Notes: generated by a model not told the origin, from the sequence alone. A DNA stretch of 64,000 nt from Sphaerulina vaccinii (GCA_022570795.1 JAKUDP010000001.1:186001-250000), one strand, 5' to 3'. Shown: positions 11,029 to 23,191, counted from the stretch's first letter. Translations and numbers: made by a program.

Positions 11029-11335
11029 ATTGCCCTCGTGTTTGACAGTGTACGCATGTATATATGCTCGCCCATATCGTGCAGTTCCCAACAGTGATCC
11101 ACCCTCTGTGGTCGAATCGGCAAGTCGTCATTCCCAGATGATGCTCATTCATGTGATATTGTCCATTAAGAGGTCTTGCATAAGGCTAGCACTGTCAGAC
11201 ATCAGCGCAGCTTTGCCTACTATCCCTAGGGCGGCTTCCGTCCTGTTGCCCAATCCTTCTCCTCGTAACATATCGTCCTCTCCCAAACGCCTCGCTCAAT
11301 CGCATATCTAAAACAACCAACAGAATTTCCAATCT

Positions 11336-11889
11336 TCAATTCACCCCAATCGGTTGTGCCGCCTGAGCTACATTCTCCACGACCTTCTCCACTGCTGCCT
11401 GACTCGCCGTCTCATTGACCACAGCTTCCGTAGTCCTGTTGAACGCAGTCTGATACGCAGTCTGCGCCCAATCCGCCGCCCTTGTCAATGTCTCTACTGC
11501 GGCATTCCTCGAAGTTGCCGCAGATCCGTCTCCAGCAAAGTAGTAATATGTCCTTCGGCTCATGGTCATGATGTGGTTCGGAAGATAGATGACTGAGGCG
11601 ATCAAGAAGAGCGAGAATGTGAGGAAGAGGATGGAGTCTACGAGTGAAGCGTATCAGCATATACATCTCGAGTAGACCTCGCTGGTGCTCAGGGGTATGT
11701 ATACTTACTGAAGACGAACTTCTCCGTAGGTGTCAACATATATAGGGAGAAAGTCACTTCATATTGGTAATTCTTCTTTTGCAGCCATTTGACGAAGCCC
11801 GTGGGTTGGAAGAGCAGGAAGGCGGCTGCGATGGCGAGGACGGAGAGGCCGGCTGTGTATTGCGTTGTCGAATCGGAGAAGTACATCAT
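11336..11889 (-). CDS. Small subunit of serine palmitoyltransferase (ssSPT/Tsc3-like)
   Basis: Exon 1 (11889-11709) and exon 2 (11637-11336), joined over a 71-nt intron (GTAAGT donor, GTAG acceptor), give 160 residues. The join restores LYMLTPTEKFVFNSILFLTF...IYLPNHIM. This matches the small-subunit pattern of animal ssSPTs, where LYML-P-ER/K-VFNS is followed by a membrane helix and MPQHIM. The first helix (GLSVLAIAAAFLLF) and the second (SILFLTFSLFLIASVIYL) span the ER membrane. The family stimulates the Lcb1/Lcb2 heterodimer, the first enzyme of sphingolipid synthesis, and tunes acyl-CoA choice. A C-terminal tail of about 70 polar, Ala-rich residues makes this protein about twice as long as animal ssSPTs, and its role is unknown. 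Confidence 0.85.
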
Positions 11890-12322
11890 TATTGAAGCTG
11901 TAGGAGGGAAGTATGGGATTCGTAGGGCGACTTCGCTTCTATTGTTGAGGTGGTATTTGTGATCGGTATGCGCTGTTCGGAATCGTTGTTCGTGGATTAT
12001 CTGAGTGATCGTGACGCGCTCGAGAAACTGAAGTCAAAGTGCAATGCGTTCGGAGATGAAGTCGCCGATGTCCCGCTCTTGCCTCCAATGTGTTTTGCGA
12101 CTTCACAACAACAACAACATCACCATCACTCCGAAAGACGATGCTCCAGGGGTAACATGAGTCTATACATACTATGACTTGGTGTTCTCCACGCATGAGG
12201 CGACAGCGATAGGCGGATTCATATCTTACCCGATCAGGCCGGTTGGTGGCAGGCAGTTGGAGTCGACCACCTGGATTTTCAATGCCAACCTCATCTCTTC
12301 CCACTTCCATACCATACTGACT
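11890..12322. other. Divergent promoter region
   Basis: This 433-bp space separates the minus-strand SPT small-subunit gene from the plus-strand metallopeptidase gene and should hold both 5' leaders. A short CAACAACAACATCACCATCAC tract lies near 12106-12128. No gene seen. Confidence 0.5.
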
Positions 12323-13704
12323 ATGCTGTCAAACGCGTTGTGGTTGACTGCGGCTCTGCTACCGCTGACCTTCGCGTCCGCCACACCTCAGATCCACCAT
12401 CTCCCTCCACTGCGAGAGCAAGCCAAGATACAAGATGGCTGGCGAGAGGAAAGACTAGCTAACATACCTGCGATACTGCGCAAGTATAAAGTCGATGCGT
12501 GGATCGTGAGCTCTCACGTGTCTCCTCTTATTGACACGACATATTGACATTCTTTCAGGTCAGCCAAAAGGAATACGGAGAAGAAACAGTTTTCTGGTCC
12601 ATGAAACAAGCCGAACAATTCTCAGCACGAAGAAGAACTCTCTCCATATTCTTCGCAGATGACAGTTTCGAAGGCTGCGAATCTCATACTTGGATCGACA
12701 ATACGCCTCAACTATGGGAGAATCTCCACAACGTTCTCCGCTTCTGCGATCCCAAGAGCATAGCAGTTGATGCAGATTCCGAGATCGCATTCGCAGGCGG
12801 CTTACATGCTGGAGAATACGGAAACCTGCTCTCGAATGTCCCACTACCATGGAAAGAACGCTTCGTGTCCGAACCACTCGTGGCAGTAGAGTACATTGCA
12901 ACAATGCCTAGGTCTCGACTCCACTGGTACCGCAAACTTATGGAGACAGCTTGGGCAGTCATCGACGAAGGCTTCTCTGAGAAAGTGATCGTACCTGGAG
13001 AGACCACGACCGAAGATGTAGAATGGTGGTTCAGAGAGAAGTTGCAATCTTTGAACTACACGACTTGGTTCCATCCAGATGTCATAATCTTACCGTCCTG
13101 GATGCCTTCATCAACGAAAGCGAGGACAATACAGTACGGCGATCTCCTCCACGTCGACTTCGGCCTTACAGCTCTAGGTCTGAATACTGATACCCAACAT
13201 CTCGCCTACGTGCTTCCACCTGGCGACACCGAAAATAATATCCCACAAGGTCTTCTCGATGGTCTGCATACAGGAAATCGTCTACAGGATATCTTGAGGC
13301 GGAACATGAAGCTCGGCCTGACTGGCAAAGAGATCTTGACTGGCAACGAGATTCTTGCGAATGCACTCGCGGAGATGCAGAGCCAGGACATTACCGGAAA
13401 GATCTATTCGCATCCTATAGGTGACTGGGGTCATTCTGCTGGTACTCTGATCGGTATGACCAACCTCCAATCCGGTATCCCAATTCTAGGAGACTTGCCA
13501 CTACTCAAAAACATGTACTACAGCGTCGAGCTCTCCATAGACCTCTTCGTGCCCGAAAGGAATGAGATCATAACCTTTCCTCTTGAGGAAGATGTTTATT
13601 GGGACGAGGAAACGGAGGGTTGGGAATGGGTGTATGGAAGACAGGAGAAGTTTCACTTGATCAGATTGGAGAAGAGCAGCTCGAGGCTTATTGTGCAAGG
13701 GTAG
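12323..13704 (+). CDS. Secreted M24-family metallopeptidase (Xaa-Pro peptidase-like)
   Basis: Exons 12323-12505 and 12559-13704, across a 53-nt intron (GTGAGC donor, TTTCAG acceptor), give 442 residues. The start was chosen because it opens a signal peptide (MLSNALWLTAALLPLTFASA). The join restores KVDAWI-VSQKEYGEETVFWSM, typical of the creatinase N-domain in this family. The C-terminal pita-bread domain contains the metal-ligand regions LLHVDFGLTALGLNTDTQH (two Asp), SHPIGDWGHSAGT (His) and YYSVELSID (Glu). It probably releases N-terminal residues next to proline, or acts on related substrates, outside the cell. The final Glu ligand is not obvious, so activity is inferred. Confidence 0.83.
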
Positions 13705-13777
13705 ATGAATCGTAAGCTAACACATTGAGATCGCTGGTCATTAATAAAAAAAATCCTCTCTACGATTGACCAAAAGC

Positions 13778-13929
13778 AAAACTATCGAATTCATCAACAT
13801 GGCTACGAACATCAAGATCCAATGGCAAGCAAATCGCTTGTGTGGGCATTTCGCATCGTATCGCTAAGTACAAGCATTAGCTGCACTAACGACTTAGTGA
13901 CTGTACCATGAAGGCTAGGACGACTGTTG
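13778..13929 (-). ncRNA. tRNA-like pol III unit 6 (class II)
   Basis: On the minus strand: the head CAACAGTCGTCC starts at 13929, then GCC, A box TGGTACAGTCAC (13908-13897), CTAAGTCG, stem-loop GTTAG-tgcag-CTAAT and GCTTGTAC. The 3' strand TCGATAGTT pairs with AACAGTCG, then TTTT (13781-13778), followed by a second T run. GCATATACGATT upstream is a good TATA-like element. Predicted RNA 152 nt. Confidence 0.66.
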
Positions 13930-13994
13930 AAAATCCAAGAGTGTCAATCGTATATGCACCCCACCTGAGGTTCAAGAGTGAGAAGACAAAATGC

Positions 13995-14154
13995 AAAACA
14001 ACCATCCGTTGGACATAAAGACTTCGTATGCAAAGACAGTGCGCTTGAGAGCATTTTGTGCCCTGTGAACGAGTGCTAAGTCCACCTGGACATCAGCTGC
14101 CAGCCAAGTTGCTGACGACTTACCGGCACACCACTGCACCAAGCCTAATTGTTG
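13995..14154 (-). ncRNA. tRNA-like pol III unit 7 (class I)
   Basis: On the minus strand: the head CAACAATTAGGC starts at 14154, with perfect A box TGGTGCAGTGG, GGTAAGTCG, and arms TCAGC and GCTGA separated by a longer 13-nt insert that itself can fold. The 3' strand GGATGGTTGTTTT (T run 13998-13995) pairs with the head over 8 bp. Its U-G pairs replace the usual U-A and C-G pairs, so both strands have drifted together. TACATATCAT upstream is TATA-like. Its start is 225 bp from that of unit 6. Confidence 0.62.
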
Positions 14155-14362
14155 GAAGGGCCTGCAGTTCGCTATGATATGTACATTGCTTCAGGGAATC
14201 ACAAACACATCGACGTCTTGTACTCGACCGAGTCCGGATCTGTAAGGCAATGTACATACATAAGTTCATTTAATGTGGCTTATATATGTAACGATTGTCC
14301 TCGAAGCAGTAAGTCACTCGTAAGTTGGAGTGCTTGGAACATGTAATTGTTCGATTCATCCA

Positions 14363-16535
14363 CTATACAACTACCCAGTTCTCATCCGAGCCACCGGTTT
14401 GCACGATAGCCGTAGTGGCCTCGCATACGACCTCATCATCAAACCCGACACCTACAACCTTGACTTCAACTACGTTTGCAGCAACCATATCCCACTGTTC
14501 GGCAGATAGCACGAATTCCTTCGCATAGGCTCTCCCTACACATTGTCCATCGAGATATACAGTGAAGTACGCACAAGCGCCAGTGATGAGACTGTATGGC
14601 AACCCTTGCCCGCTGTCGTCTGGGTCGAAAGTGAGATCCCAGGTGACTCTGTGACGATCCTTTCGCGCTTCGACTCTGATAGTATCAATTTCACACTTCG
14701 GTTTCGCGCGAAGCTGGGGCTGAATAGTGATTCGATAGATGTCGAGGAGATCGAGTTTCTCCTTGATGCCGCAGTTGTCTTCGCAGCTGAGAAAGATGCC
14801 AGTGAGGTATTCTGAGTCTGTTGTTCCTTGGCTCGGAAGACTCAACTGCAGCTCTCCTTGTTCTTCATCTAGTCTATGGCGCTGCGGAGTGCCTCCTTCA
14901 GAAAACATGATATCAAGGAATAGACTACCATCATAGTCGTGCAGTATGCGATACTGCATTGTGAGCTTCAGGGGCTGAGCAGTGCTCAGCATTGACTTCG
15001 CGATTTGTATGCTGGACGTGAAGAGGTTTCCCGTTGCGTTGCCGGGATCGAGAGAAACCGCACATCGAGGAGGAAAGTCGAGAACTTTTGTCGATAGCGC
15101 AGGCGTTAATGTGCCAGGAGACTCGGTTTCATATGGGAGAATGCTCTGCGATCCAAGCTGAGCATAAAGTATGCCTTTTGGAGCCCTGGCGAAAGCTCTT
15201 TCGAAGTTGGTGTGGAAGAACGAACTTGAGCCTGCTGGGTACGATTCCGCGTACTTCATGATGCCGTGGCCAGGAGTAATGTCGTGAGGTCTTTCTGGAA
15301 AACACTCGCATTCCGGCTCCCGAGAGAGTGGCTCGCCTCTCCATATGGCGTTCTCGACAGTAGCATTATCTTGACTGAAATGCTCAATCGACCAGCCAGG
15401 CGCGAAGATCCCAGCGTTCAGGCCCAGGTTCTTGAGGACTTCGACTCCAAGACCTGTGCCTGTACCGCCTCCAATGCCCTTGGGCCAGGTGACCCGTTTG
15501 TGTTTCGAATCATGCTGCGCGTTCTGTGCCCACACATCGATACCGAAGTACACATTCTCGAGACCGAGTCGGTTCTGCAGTGCATAGTTCCTGCCGATCT
15601 CTGCCAGTTCTGGAGTCCAGGCATAGTTGGTGAGTATAGATCCTGCTGCGAGCGCAAACTGTATATTCATATAGTTTAGTGTGTTCTGATACCAGACAAA
15701 GTTCAGCGTAGTGATCGCATCGTACCTACCATGCCATGAGCTTGTCATTGAAGATCACTCAAGAAAAGAGGAAGAGTGAAACGCAATAGACCTACCACAC
15801 GACCTGACTCTCCACTCCCAATTCAGCTCGCAATTGTCGTAGAAAGCCCTCCAGCTTAGCAGAGCTCCATGACAACAGCGGGAAAGAAGTCTCGATATTG
15901 ATCAGCCAGCCATCAAAGCCATAGTGCTTTGCAATATCAGCCAACTTTCGAGCAACCGAGTACGACTCGAACTCGTCCTGCTGCAGTATGCACTCCACTT
16001 CAGCAGACCCAGGCTCCGCAATGAATGTTCCAAGAACTTTCACACCATTGCGGTGGCATGTGTTGGTCCATGTAGGAGGAGGAACGGTCACAAGTCGATG
16101 AGAGAAGTAGACGAACACTTCCACGTATTGCAGGTACTCGCAAGAGTACTGCTCATTCTCAATGACCACCCCTTGGCAGGCTTCATAGTCATTGTAGCCA
16201 CCTTTGTAGTCGTGCACGAGCATCACTTTCGCGCTTGCTTCGTCGTGACAGCGCGCTCGTTTGAGGAGAGGCGTGTTGGATCTCTGTAATGGATCGACAG
16301 TGTCTTCTGTCCATGATAGTAGCTCATCGAGGGATTCTAGGTAGGCAAAGCCTATCAACGCGCCGCGTTCACGTTCCTGCTGGGTGCTCAGGTGGGACGT
16401 GCTTGAGGCCATCTGCTGGCCACCCTCGCTTTGGAGCGCAAGTTCCTCTTCCAGGTAAGATTTGGTGGCGGCGACAAGGTCGAAAGAAGAAGTTGGAGAG
16501 GATGGGTGAGAACAAGGCTGACGACGCGAGGGCAA
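14363..16535 (-). CDS. Endo-beta-N-acetylglucosaminidase, GH85 (cytosolic ENGase type)
   Basis: Exon 1 (16535-15796) and exon 2 (15725-14363), across a 70-nt intron, give 700 residues. The join restores QVVW-YDAIT. The family acts on the GlcNAc-GlcNAc core of N-glycans. Motifs seen: LLSW near the start of the barrel, CHDEASAKVMLVHDYKGGY, and YGFDGWLINIE, in which Asn213 and Glu215 match the catalytic Asn/Glu pair of GH85. NVYFGIDVWAQNA and FAPGWSIEHF follow in exon 2. The C-terminal 250 residues form the usual beta-sandwich accessory domains. No signal peptide is present, so a cytosolic role in degrading glycans released from misfolded glycoproteins is likely. An alternative internal Met at residue 42 is possible. 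Confidence 0.88.
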
Positions 16536-16756
16536 GAAAGTGGACAGGGGTCAGCAAGTGTGGAGCTGCGAGCAAAAGAAGGGTCGCTGTTGAGCTGTGG
16601 CTTCAACTTTTGAATCTAAACAACTGTCACCAAACATCACGCTGCAAGGGGTTCACTCTAAACGAACCGCCCATTGAACATACCGCGGGACTGCCATTCG
16701 TATCAGGACACAATAGCATACGAGACGATACTGGCTTCGGCCTCACATCAAGCACG

Positions 16757-17636
16757 ATGAACATTTTCCGGATCTTTGGTATGGACGCGAGACCTACCGC
16801 ATGGAAGTCGCGGAATGGATGCTGATTGAGAGAATGACAGGCGACTTGTCGCATTTGGCCTCCATTTTCATCCTGCTGGCTAAGATGAAATCATCAAGTG
16901 TACGCGACTGTAATCCTGCCTTCTCCGATCAAACCTGACAGCCATACAGAGCGCGGCCGGCATATCATTCAAGTCGCAATTCCTTTATCTGATTGTCTAC
17001 GTGACAAGATATCTTGGTCAGTGAACATCTGCGACTTGGGACATGGAAGGAGAAGAGCTGATAAGAGACTGTAGACCTGCTATGGACGAACCCAACGAAC
17101 AGCCTCTGGAACACCACGTTCAAAATCATCTTCATTGGCGCGCAGGCCTACACGATATACCTCATGCTCAACGACTACAAACCGACGCACGATCCGAATC
17201 AGGATACCTTCAAGGTCGAATATCTGATCGGAGGAGCTGCGGTGATGGGTGTACTCTTTCCATACAAATATGCCTTGACAGAGGTAAGAGCAAGAGCGAA
17301 CGAGGAGAAAGGTGATGAGCAGGACAACTGACAATGGACAAACAGATTCTATGGGCATTCTCAATCTGGCTGGAGTCTGTTGCGATTCTACCGCAACTCT
17401 TCATGCTGCAAAGAACAGGTGAAGCCGAGACTATCACTACACACTACCTGTTCGCACTTGGAGCTTACAGAGCGTTATACATTCCAAACTGGATATGGCG
17501 ATTCTTCACCGAGAACCACTACTGGGATCCTATCCCTGTGCTGGCAGGCATCATCCAGACTGTGCTTTACTCGGATTTCTTCTACATCTACTACACGAAG
17601 GTCCTCCAAGGCAAGAAGTTCAATCTTCCTGTGTAG
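16757..17636 (+). CDS. ERD2: ER lumen protein-retaining receptor (HDEL receptor)
   Basis: Five exons: 16757-16778, 16841-16899, 16950-17016, 17075-17283 and 17346-17636. The introns are 62, 50, 58 and 62 nt. The product is 215 residues, the normal length for the family. The restored protein reads MNIFRIFGDLSHLASIFILL, then GISFKSQFLYLIVYVTRYLD, WNTTFKIIFIGAQAYTIYLM, VEYLIGGAAVMGVLFPYKY, WLESVAILPQLFMLQRTGEA and YRALYIPNWIWRF. These are the hallmark blocks of ERD2. It is a seven-helix Golgi receptor that returns HDEL/KDEL proteins to the ER. Every splice junction is fixed by family sequence. It starts 221 bp from the divergent ENGase gene, so the two share a promoter region. Confidence 0.95.
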
Positions 17637-18691
17637 GTTACATGGCTTAAGATCAGAGCTCAGCGACTTCTCAGCGTGCAAATCCGGATCTATTACCGCG
17701 GATATCGATTACTAGGTTTGGCGATATCATGTCGCCATGCTGGAAACGAAGCCGAACCCGCACCATTGTTACCTAGGCACAATCAGGATCGCACTATCAC
17801 GCGTGCTGAGTATATCAAGTACGCTCTGCTGGAAACCCGCCGTCGCCTCCAAGCAATCAGATCAGCCATGGCGCAAGTGCAACGCGGCGAGGAATTCGAA
17901 GGAATGATTATACCGGGAGTCGGCCAACTCAGGCGGCACCCGTGCCAAAGCTGCCATAGTGTTCTCTGCAATTGCAGAAAGTATCAAAGAAGAGCACAGG
18001 ACCGTCTGTATAAGTCAAATTGTTGAGAAGTGCACTTGGTTGGCATGAATTGGCGGAGACTTCGCCCACGATTGTATGATACGCGTAGACACGAAGCAGG
18101 AGTTGAAGGAATAGGTTGATACCCCAAATCGTTATACAGAGTTGAGATAGTTGAAGAATACAGCTCGTAGTCAACATCTTCTCCGTGAAGTCTCGAGCAC
18201 TAGGCTCTTGCGTGTCCAGACATAGCAACGAAGCATTCGAAACGGTCTTTAGAGAAGAATGAAGTTCGGGTATTTGGCAGTAGAGAACATGAAGTGAGCC
18301 ATTGGCGTGACATGAGCTCATGAAGCCTTCCGTGAACGCTCTTTCCTTCTTCTTGTGTGCGAGTCCGTGGAACTACAAATGAGTCGCGTCGTTCAATCCT
18401 GATGGGCATCACTGCACGAAGCACAGTGAAGGACGAATCGAAGAAGTGATTGGCACCGATTCGCGTTGCCTCGAATGAACGACGACATCGACATCATCGT
18501 GCTTGTTCGGGAAGGGTTCCGCTCACTTTTAGTCTCGACACTGAGTCGCGACACCTTCTCGACAACACCAACAACCACAAGGCGAATTGCCAGCCACATC
18601 ACTCATTTTGCACAACCGAATCATACACCATCTTGACCTGAGAAAGCTTCCACATAGTCAGCCGCGCGCACCTGCGCAGAAAACTCGAAAG
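17637..18691. other. Space between ERD2 and EDC4 genes
   Basis: This space contains the ERD2 3' region with a possible small frame (17676-18026) and the leader of the EDC4-like gene. No RNA gene or repeat was seen. Confidence 0.5.
17676..18026 (+). CDS. Doubtful small protein, 116 aa
   Basis: The frame starts only 39 bp after the ERD2 stop. Its second half looks coding: an amphipathic, Arg/Glu-rich helix (ITRAEYIKYALLETRRRLQAI), a short GMIIPGVG strand, then CQSCHSVLCNC followed by basic residues, which could bind zinc. Close tandem spacing on the same strand argues against an independent promoter, so this could be 3' UTR or part of another transcript. No family recognised. Confidence 0.33.
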   Translation: MQIRIYYRGYRLLGLAISCRHAGNEAEPAPLLPRHNQDRTITRAEYIKYALLETRRRLQAIRSAMAQVQRGEEFEGMIIPGVGQLRRHPCQSCHSVLCNCRKYQRRAQDRLYKSNC

Positions 18692-21600
18692 ATGGCCGAC
18701 CTCAGCGAGCTGTTTTCTCGCCTCAAGCAACAGAGCCACGAACAACCAGCTGCATCACCAGGTGCACCACCAGCATACGAACAGCAAGCAGCATCCTCGC
18801 CGTTCATCTCGCCGCCGCCGCACACTCCGAACCCTCACCACGCCTCGAACATCCTCAGTCCTGCCAATGCAGGCACACCAGGACCTGACCTCAATCGCAC
18901 AAACAACTTGCTTAACCTGCTGAAGTTTAACGGCGGATCAAGCCAGCAACAGACTCAGCAGTCTCAGACAGGCGCAATGGCAGGTCTCACCTCTGTGAAT
19001 CGCCACGCCTCAGTTCACATCCCCGCAGCCGTGCAGCCTCGCGAAGGTGGGCTTGCACGCGCGGAGAATCGACCACTGTCGGCCGCGGATGTCATGGCTA
19101 ACCTCCAGCGTACCTCGTCCGGCAATGTCGTTAGCCAGCGGAATCTTGCAGCTCTCAATGCTGAGGAACTGAGATCAAAGTCAAGTGGTACTCCACAGGA
19201 CTTTCTGCTCGGTCTACTGAAGGGACCAAAGGCACAAACACCATCAGCTACGCCAGTCGCGCAGCCAGAGTCGCAGAATGGTAGGACAGTCAAGCTTCAA
19301 CCAGATGTGGAGGACCTCGCAAAGCAGTTTGGACAAGCTTCTGTTGGCTCGACTACTTCTCAGCCTGCACGTGAGTCTACGCCAGCACGCCAGTTTGGCA
19401 GCCCAGCTGCGAGCAACACAGCATTCGATACCAGCAATAAGGCATCAATGTTCAACTACATCAATCCATTCGACCAGCTGCACACTTCTTCGCCACTCAA
19501 CAGAAACCGCACGCCACAGCCGACTGAGCAGGATGCCGTTCCTAAGAAGATTGAGATTCTCAAACACAACCGCAGCTCGTCAGCTACACAAAACGGCGAT
19601 CCATCCCAGCCAGCAGCGAAGACTCGCAAGCTTGACAGTGATGCCTCATCTGCTGAGACGAAGAGTGTCTCCAAGAAACTCGAGAATGTTGGCGAAAAGG
19701 TGGAGAGACAGGTTGCACACGCTCTCAAGGCTGCTGATAGCAGAGAGCCTCTTCTCAGCAGCAGACCTACGACTGATGATGAGCGAATCAAGAAAGAGAC
19801 TGCGAACAATGAAGATGTAGAGTCGAACTGGGAGAGCGCTGAAGACGATGCCAAAGCGGCGTACAGTGTGGAGGTGTACAACTTCCCTCTCAAGCCATTT
19901 GTATCGATCCACGTTCGCGGTCCAAAGCACACTCGTCCGATCAGACAGGATAACTTCATGGTGATTGCACAGCTCAAGAAGGAATTTGACCAGATCGATC
20001 GCTCTCTTGTGACTGCCAGCCAGACGCACATCGTTTACGCACAAGTTGCCACGAAGAAGGACAATGGCGGCTTTCGCATCATTCGACAAGACTCTGGCGA
20101 CCACAAGCAGGTGTTCAGGTCCAGCGGTGAGCGTATTTTCAACGTTCAGCTATGCTTGCCCGGCGAGAAGGCCAATGATGTCGAGACTGTCCTCGGCACT
20201 GGTGTCAACGGCTCAGTCTTCTGGACATCTCTCGCAAAGTCGCGAGGAGATGCATTCGCAGACGATGACATCGAGGGCCGTGGGTTCATTCTGCCGCCTG
20301 TTGCGACGCCCGAAGAGAACACCAGCGGATCGCCGGTCAAGACTCGCGCGAAGATGAGCTCTCGTCACACCGACTACTTCGCCATCGCGCGTGGCAAGCA
20401 CATCTACCTCATTGCGCCAGAGACTGTGCGGAACCGCGCATACACCGACAAAGCTACTCATCGCGTGGACAGTGAGCTGTACTTTGCGCACCACAGCCTG
20501 AAGATCAACACTGGCAAGGCTGGAAAGGACTTCTGCTTCTCGGAGGATGACACCGTCATAGTAAGCCTCGATAAGAACGGGCGCTTCAAGTTCTGGGACA
20601 TCCGCCAGCTCACGCAGCAGGCACTCAACAGCAGCTTCGAGCCTCACCAGCACGATCCCGTCGAGCTCAAGGAGCCGATTTGGCAGAACACTGCTTACAC
20701 TTCTGGCAGCAAGGCTGACGAGAAGCCATCGGTCTCGTCCATCATGTTCCTCGACAAGGAGAAGCCTGTTACCAAAGGCACTGCTCTGCGATACATGATC
20801 ATCGGCTTCAAGCAGAATCACATCCTCCAGCTCTGGGATCTTGGTCTAGGGAAGGCTGTGCAGGAGGTTCGTCTGCCTCACGAGAAGGATAGTGATGGCA
20901 TTTGCAGCCTGACATATCATCCGAAGACTGGTGTTGTGGCCATTGGTCACCCAACTCGCAACAGCATCTACTTTCTGCACCTCAGCGCTCCAAAGTACAA
21001 CATTCCGTATATGGAGCAGGCTCAGTACATCAACATGGTCGCGAAGAACGACCCAAAGCTGCCAAAGCCGGAGAGCACAGCCATCATGAGCGGACTTAGG
21101 GAGTTCTCTCTTGCAAAGGTTGGACAGCTCAGAAGTGTGGATATGCTGCGTACGCCTGTCGAGAACGCCAGCGATGGTATGGACGAGACCCTGTTTGAGC
21201 TGTATATCATGCACTCCAAGGGATCTGTTGGCATCAGCGTGAAGCGCACAGACTTGGGCTGGGACATTAACAGCAAGATGATCAATCCTAAGGATGCACT
21301 CAAGGAGGGCGTCATTGAGGTGCGAGAACTCAACCTGCCAAAGCAAGCTCCTTCGCCAACGGGTGAGGCTGTTTCTGTGAAGCAGTCAACGCGATCTACC
21401 ATTGCCAGCAGGGCTGAAGCACCGTCGAAGCCAGCACGGGAAGTGAAGCGAGAGACTGTCCGTTCTCCAACACCTCAGTCTAACGCGCAGCCGCCACGCA
21501 TGACCTCGCCAGAGCCACCAAGCAAGCCATTGCCGCAGATTCCTGTCAACCCGCCCCTCATTACCGCCGACTCCTATAGCCACGCTGCACTGAGGACCAA

Positions 21601-22926
21601 ATCACCAGTTCCCAGCAAGTCTACTGACCAAGTTCCGCGTGCCGTCATCGTTTCGCCGAAGGCGCGAGAGGCAACCCTCGTCAGCGCATCGAATGCTGCC
21701 ACGGAGGCAAGTGCACCGATTGCAGAAGCTGGCGACTACCACGGCCTATTGACTCGCCAATTCGATTCTTTGTACCAGCGTATCGAATCTGACAAGCGAG
21801 TGCAAGATGCCGCTGCTGGTGCTAAGCAGGACGCTCTGCTCCGTTTGGTGTCTTCGACCCTCACTGAGAATGTCGATCGCAGCCTCAGTAGCATCATCGC
21901 CACGCGAATCGAGAAGGATGTGATCCCCACTTTGACTGAAGTTACCAGCAAAGTGGTCGATCGGAAGATTGCGGAGTCACTCCCACCTCAGCTCAACGCC
22001 AGCGTAGCGGCTGCCATGAAGGCCAATCTGTCCAGCACTCTTCAGCAAGCGTTGCAAGATAAGGAAGTGCACAAGGCTATCTCGGACTTGACCGCCACCC
22101 AGGTCGCTCAACGCGTTCAGCAACAGGTCTCCGCCATGTTGCAAAAGCAGCTACCAGAGATGACGACCAAAGCTGCGCAGAAGATGGTCGGTGACCTCGA
22201 GAACAAATTTGTTCAGCACCGCAACTCTTCCGAAGCGCAGCGTCAACAAGACAACGCCAAGATCGAAGAGCTCTCTGGAATCGTGCGCAGCCTTTCTACC
22301 ACTTTGCAAGGCATGGCCGCCAGCCAGTCGGCCTTCCAGGAGCAGATCATGAAGCTCCAGCGCGAGGCAAGATCGAGCGGCGCAGATAAGGTGGAGTCTA
22401 CTTCATCCTCTCCTGCGACCAACCAGCAGACTCCAGAAGAGCCCGTTGAAGATGCCGAAATCACCAGCATGACCCACAAGCTAATGGATGGCAAGTTCGA
22501 GGAAGCCACCATAGAGGTAAGTCCATACCAGGTCGTCCAATATCGTAATCACTACTAACCAACTTCATTTAGTGGATCTCATCTGACCGACAAGCCGAAA
22601 TCTTCGACAAGCTCTTCGTGCGCGTCAACCCGACCTATTTGTCCCGACTCTCACCTCTCGTCGCTCTCACAGTCTCGGCTGCCATCACTTCTAGCTTCGA
22701 ATCCTACGTCACCGAGCGTCTCGACTGGTTGAGCCGCGTCCTTCAAGGAATCGACATTCGTGATGGAGAAATACTCGAAGTCGCACCAAAGATCATGGAA
22801 GTTCTCCACCAACGTCTGTCAGGCGCTTACATGGCCATTTCGGAACGCGACCAACACGATCCTGCTTTGAGGACTATCAGCAATTTGAGCAAGCAGGTTC
22901 AGGAGATTCGACGTGTTGCTCAGTGA
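18692..22926 (+). CDS. EDC4/Varicose-like enhancer of mRNA decapping
   Basis: Exon 1 (18692-22516) and exon 2 (22573-22926), across a 56-nt intron (GTAAGT donor, CTAAC branch-like site, TTTAG acceptor), give 1392 residues. The start MADLSELFSRLKQQ was chosen because the upstream in-frame sequence has no protein character. Residues 1-340 are a disordered, Gln/Pro/Ser-rich region with short NLLNLLKF-type motifs. Residues of about 370-800 form the WD40 propeller (DYFAIARGKHIYLIAPE, DTVIVSLDKNGRFKFWDIR, MIIGFKQNHILQLWDLGLG). Then come a Pro/Ser linker and a long helical, coiled-coil region. The C-terminal block after the intron (WISSDRQAEIFDKLFVRVNP) matches the conserved EDC4 tail. EDC4 scaffolds Dcp1/Dcp2 in P-bodies, and the linear motifs in the disordered part probably recruit partners. 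Confidence 0.87.
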
Positions 22927-23191
22927 CTGGCGGCTGCTGGTAGGAAGGGGATGAATTTGCTGGTTTAGTGGGTCTACTTCATGGCTGTCGTTGGACTCGG
23001 TTTCAGCTTCGCATGGTTTGACTGCCGCACAGAAGCGGAGCTTTGCGAGCATGGCGTTTGTGAAAGAGTGGGACCTACGGACAAAGCTTACGTGAAACAC
23101 GACTTGTGTACCATAGCAGAAACTGTACAGTCCGGCTCTCACTGAGCTGGCAATGTAACATAGCTAATTCGACGACTGTAAAAATTGCAAT

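Larger units (their letters stand above)
10330..11335. other. Convergent intergenic space with three tRNA-like units
   Basis: Between the convergent secreted-protein and SPT small-subunit genes lie one minus-strand and two plus-strand tRNA-like units (10350-10514, 10597-10747, 10868-11028). The remaining 300 bases to 11335 show nothing recognisable. Confidence 0.6.
13705..14362. other. Convergent intergenic space with two minus-strand tRNA-like units
   Basis: The space between the convergent metallopeptidase and ENGase genes holds tRNA-like units 6 and 7 on the minus strand. A plus-strand remnant at about 14285-14345 keeps TATATATG, AACGATTGTCC, GCAGTAAGTC, an ACTC...GAGT stem and GCTTGGAAC but lacks the A-box segment. 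Confidence 0.58.
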
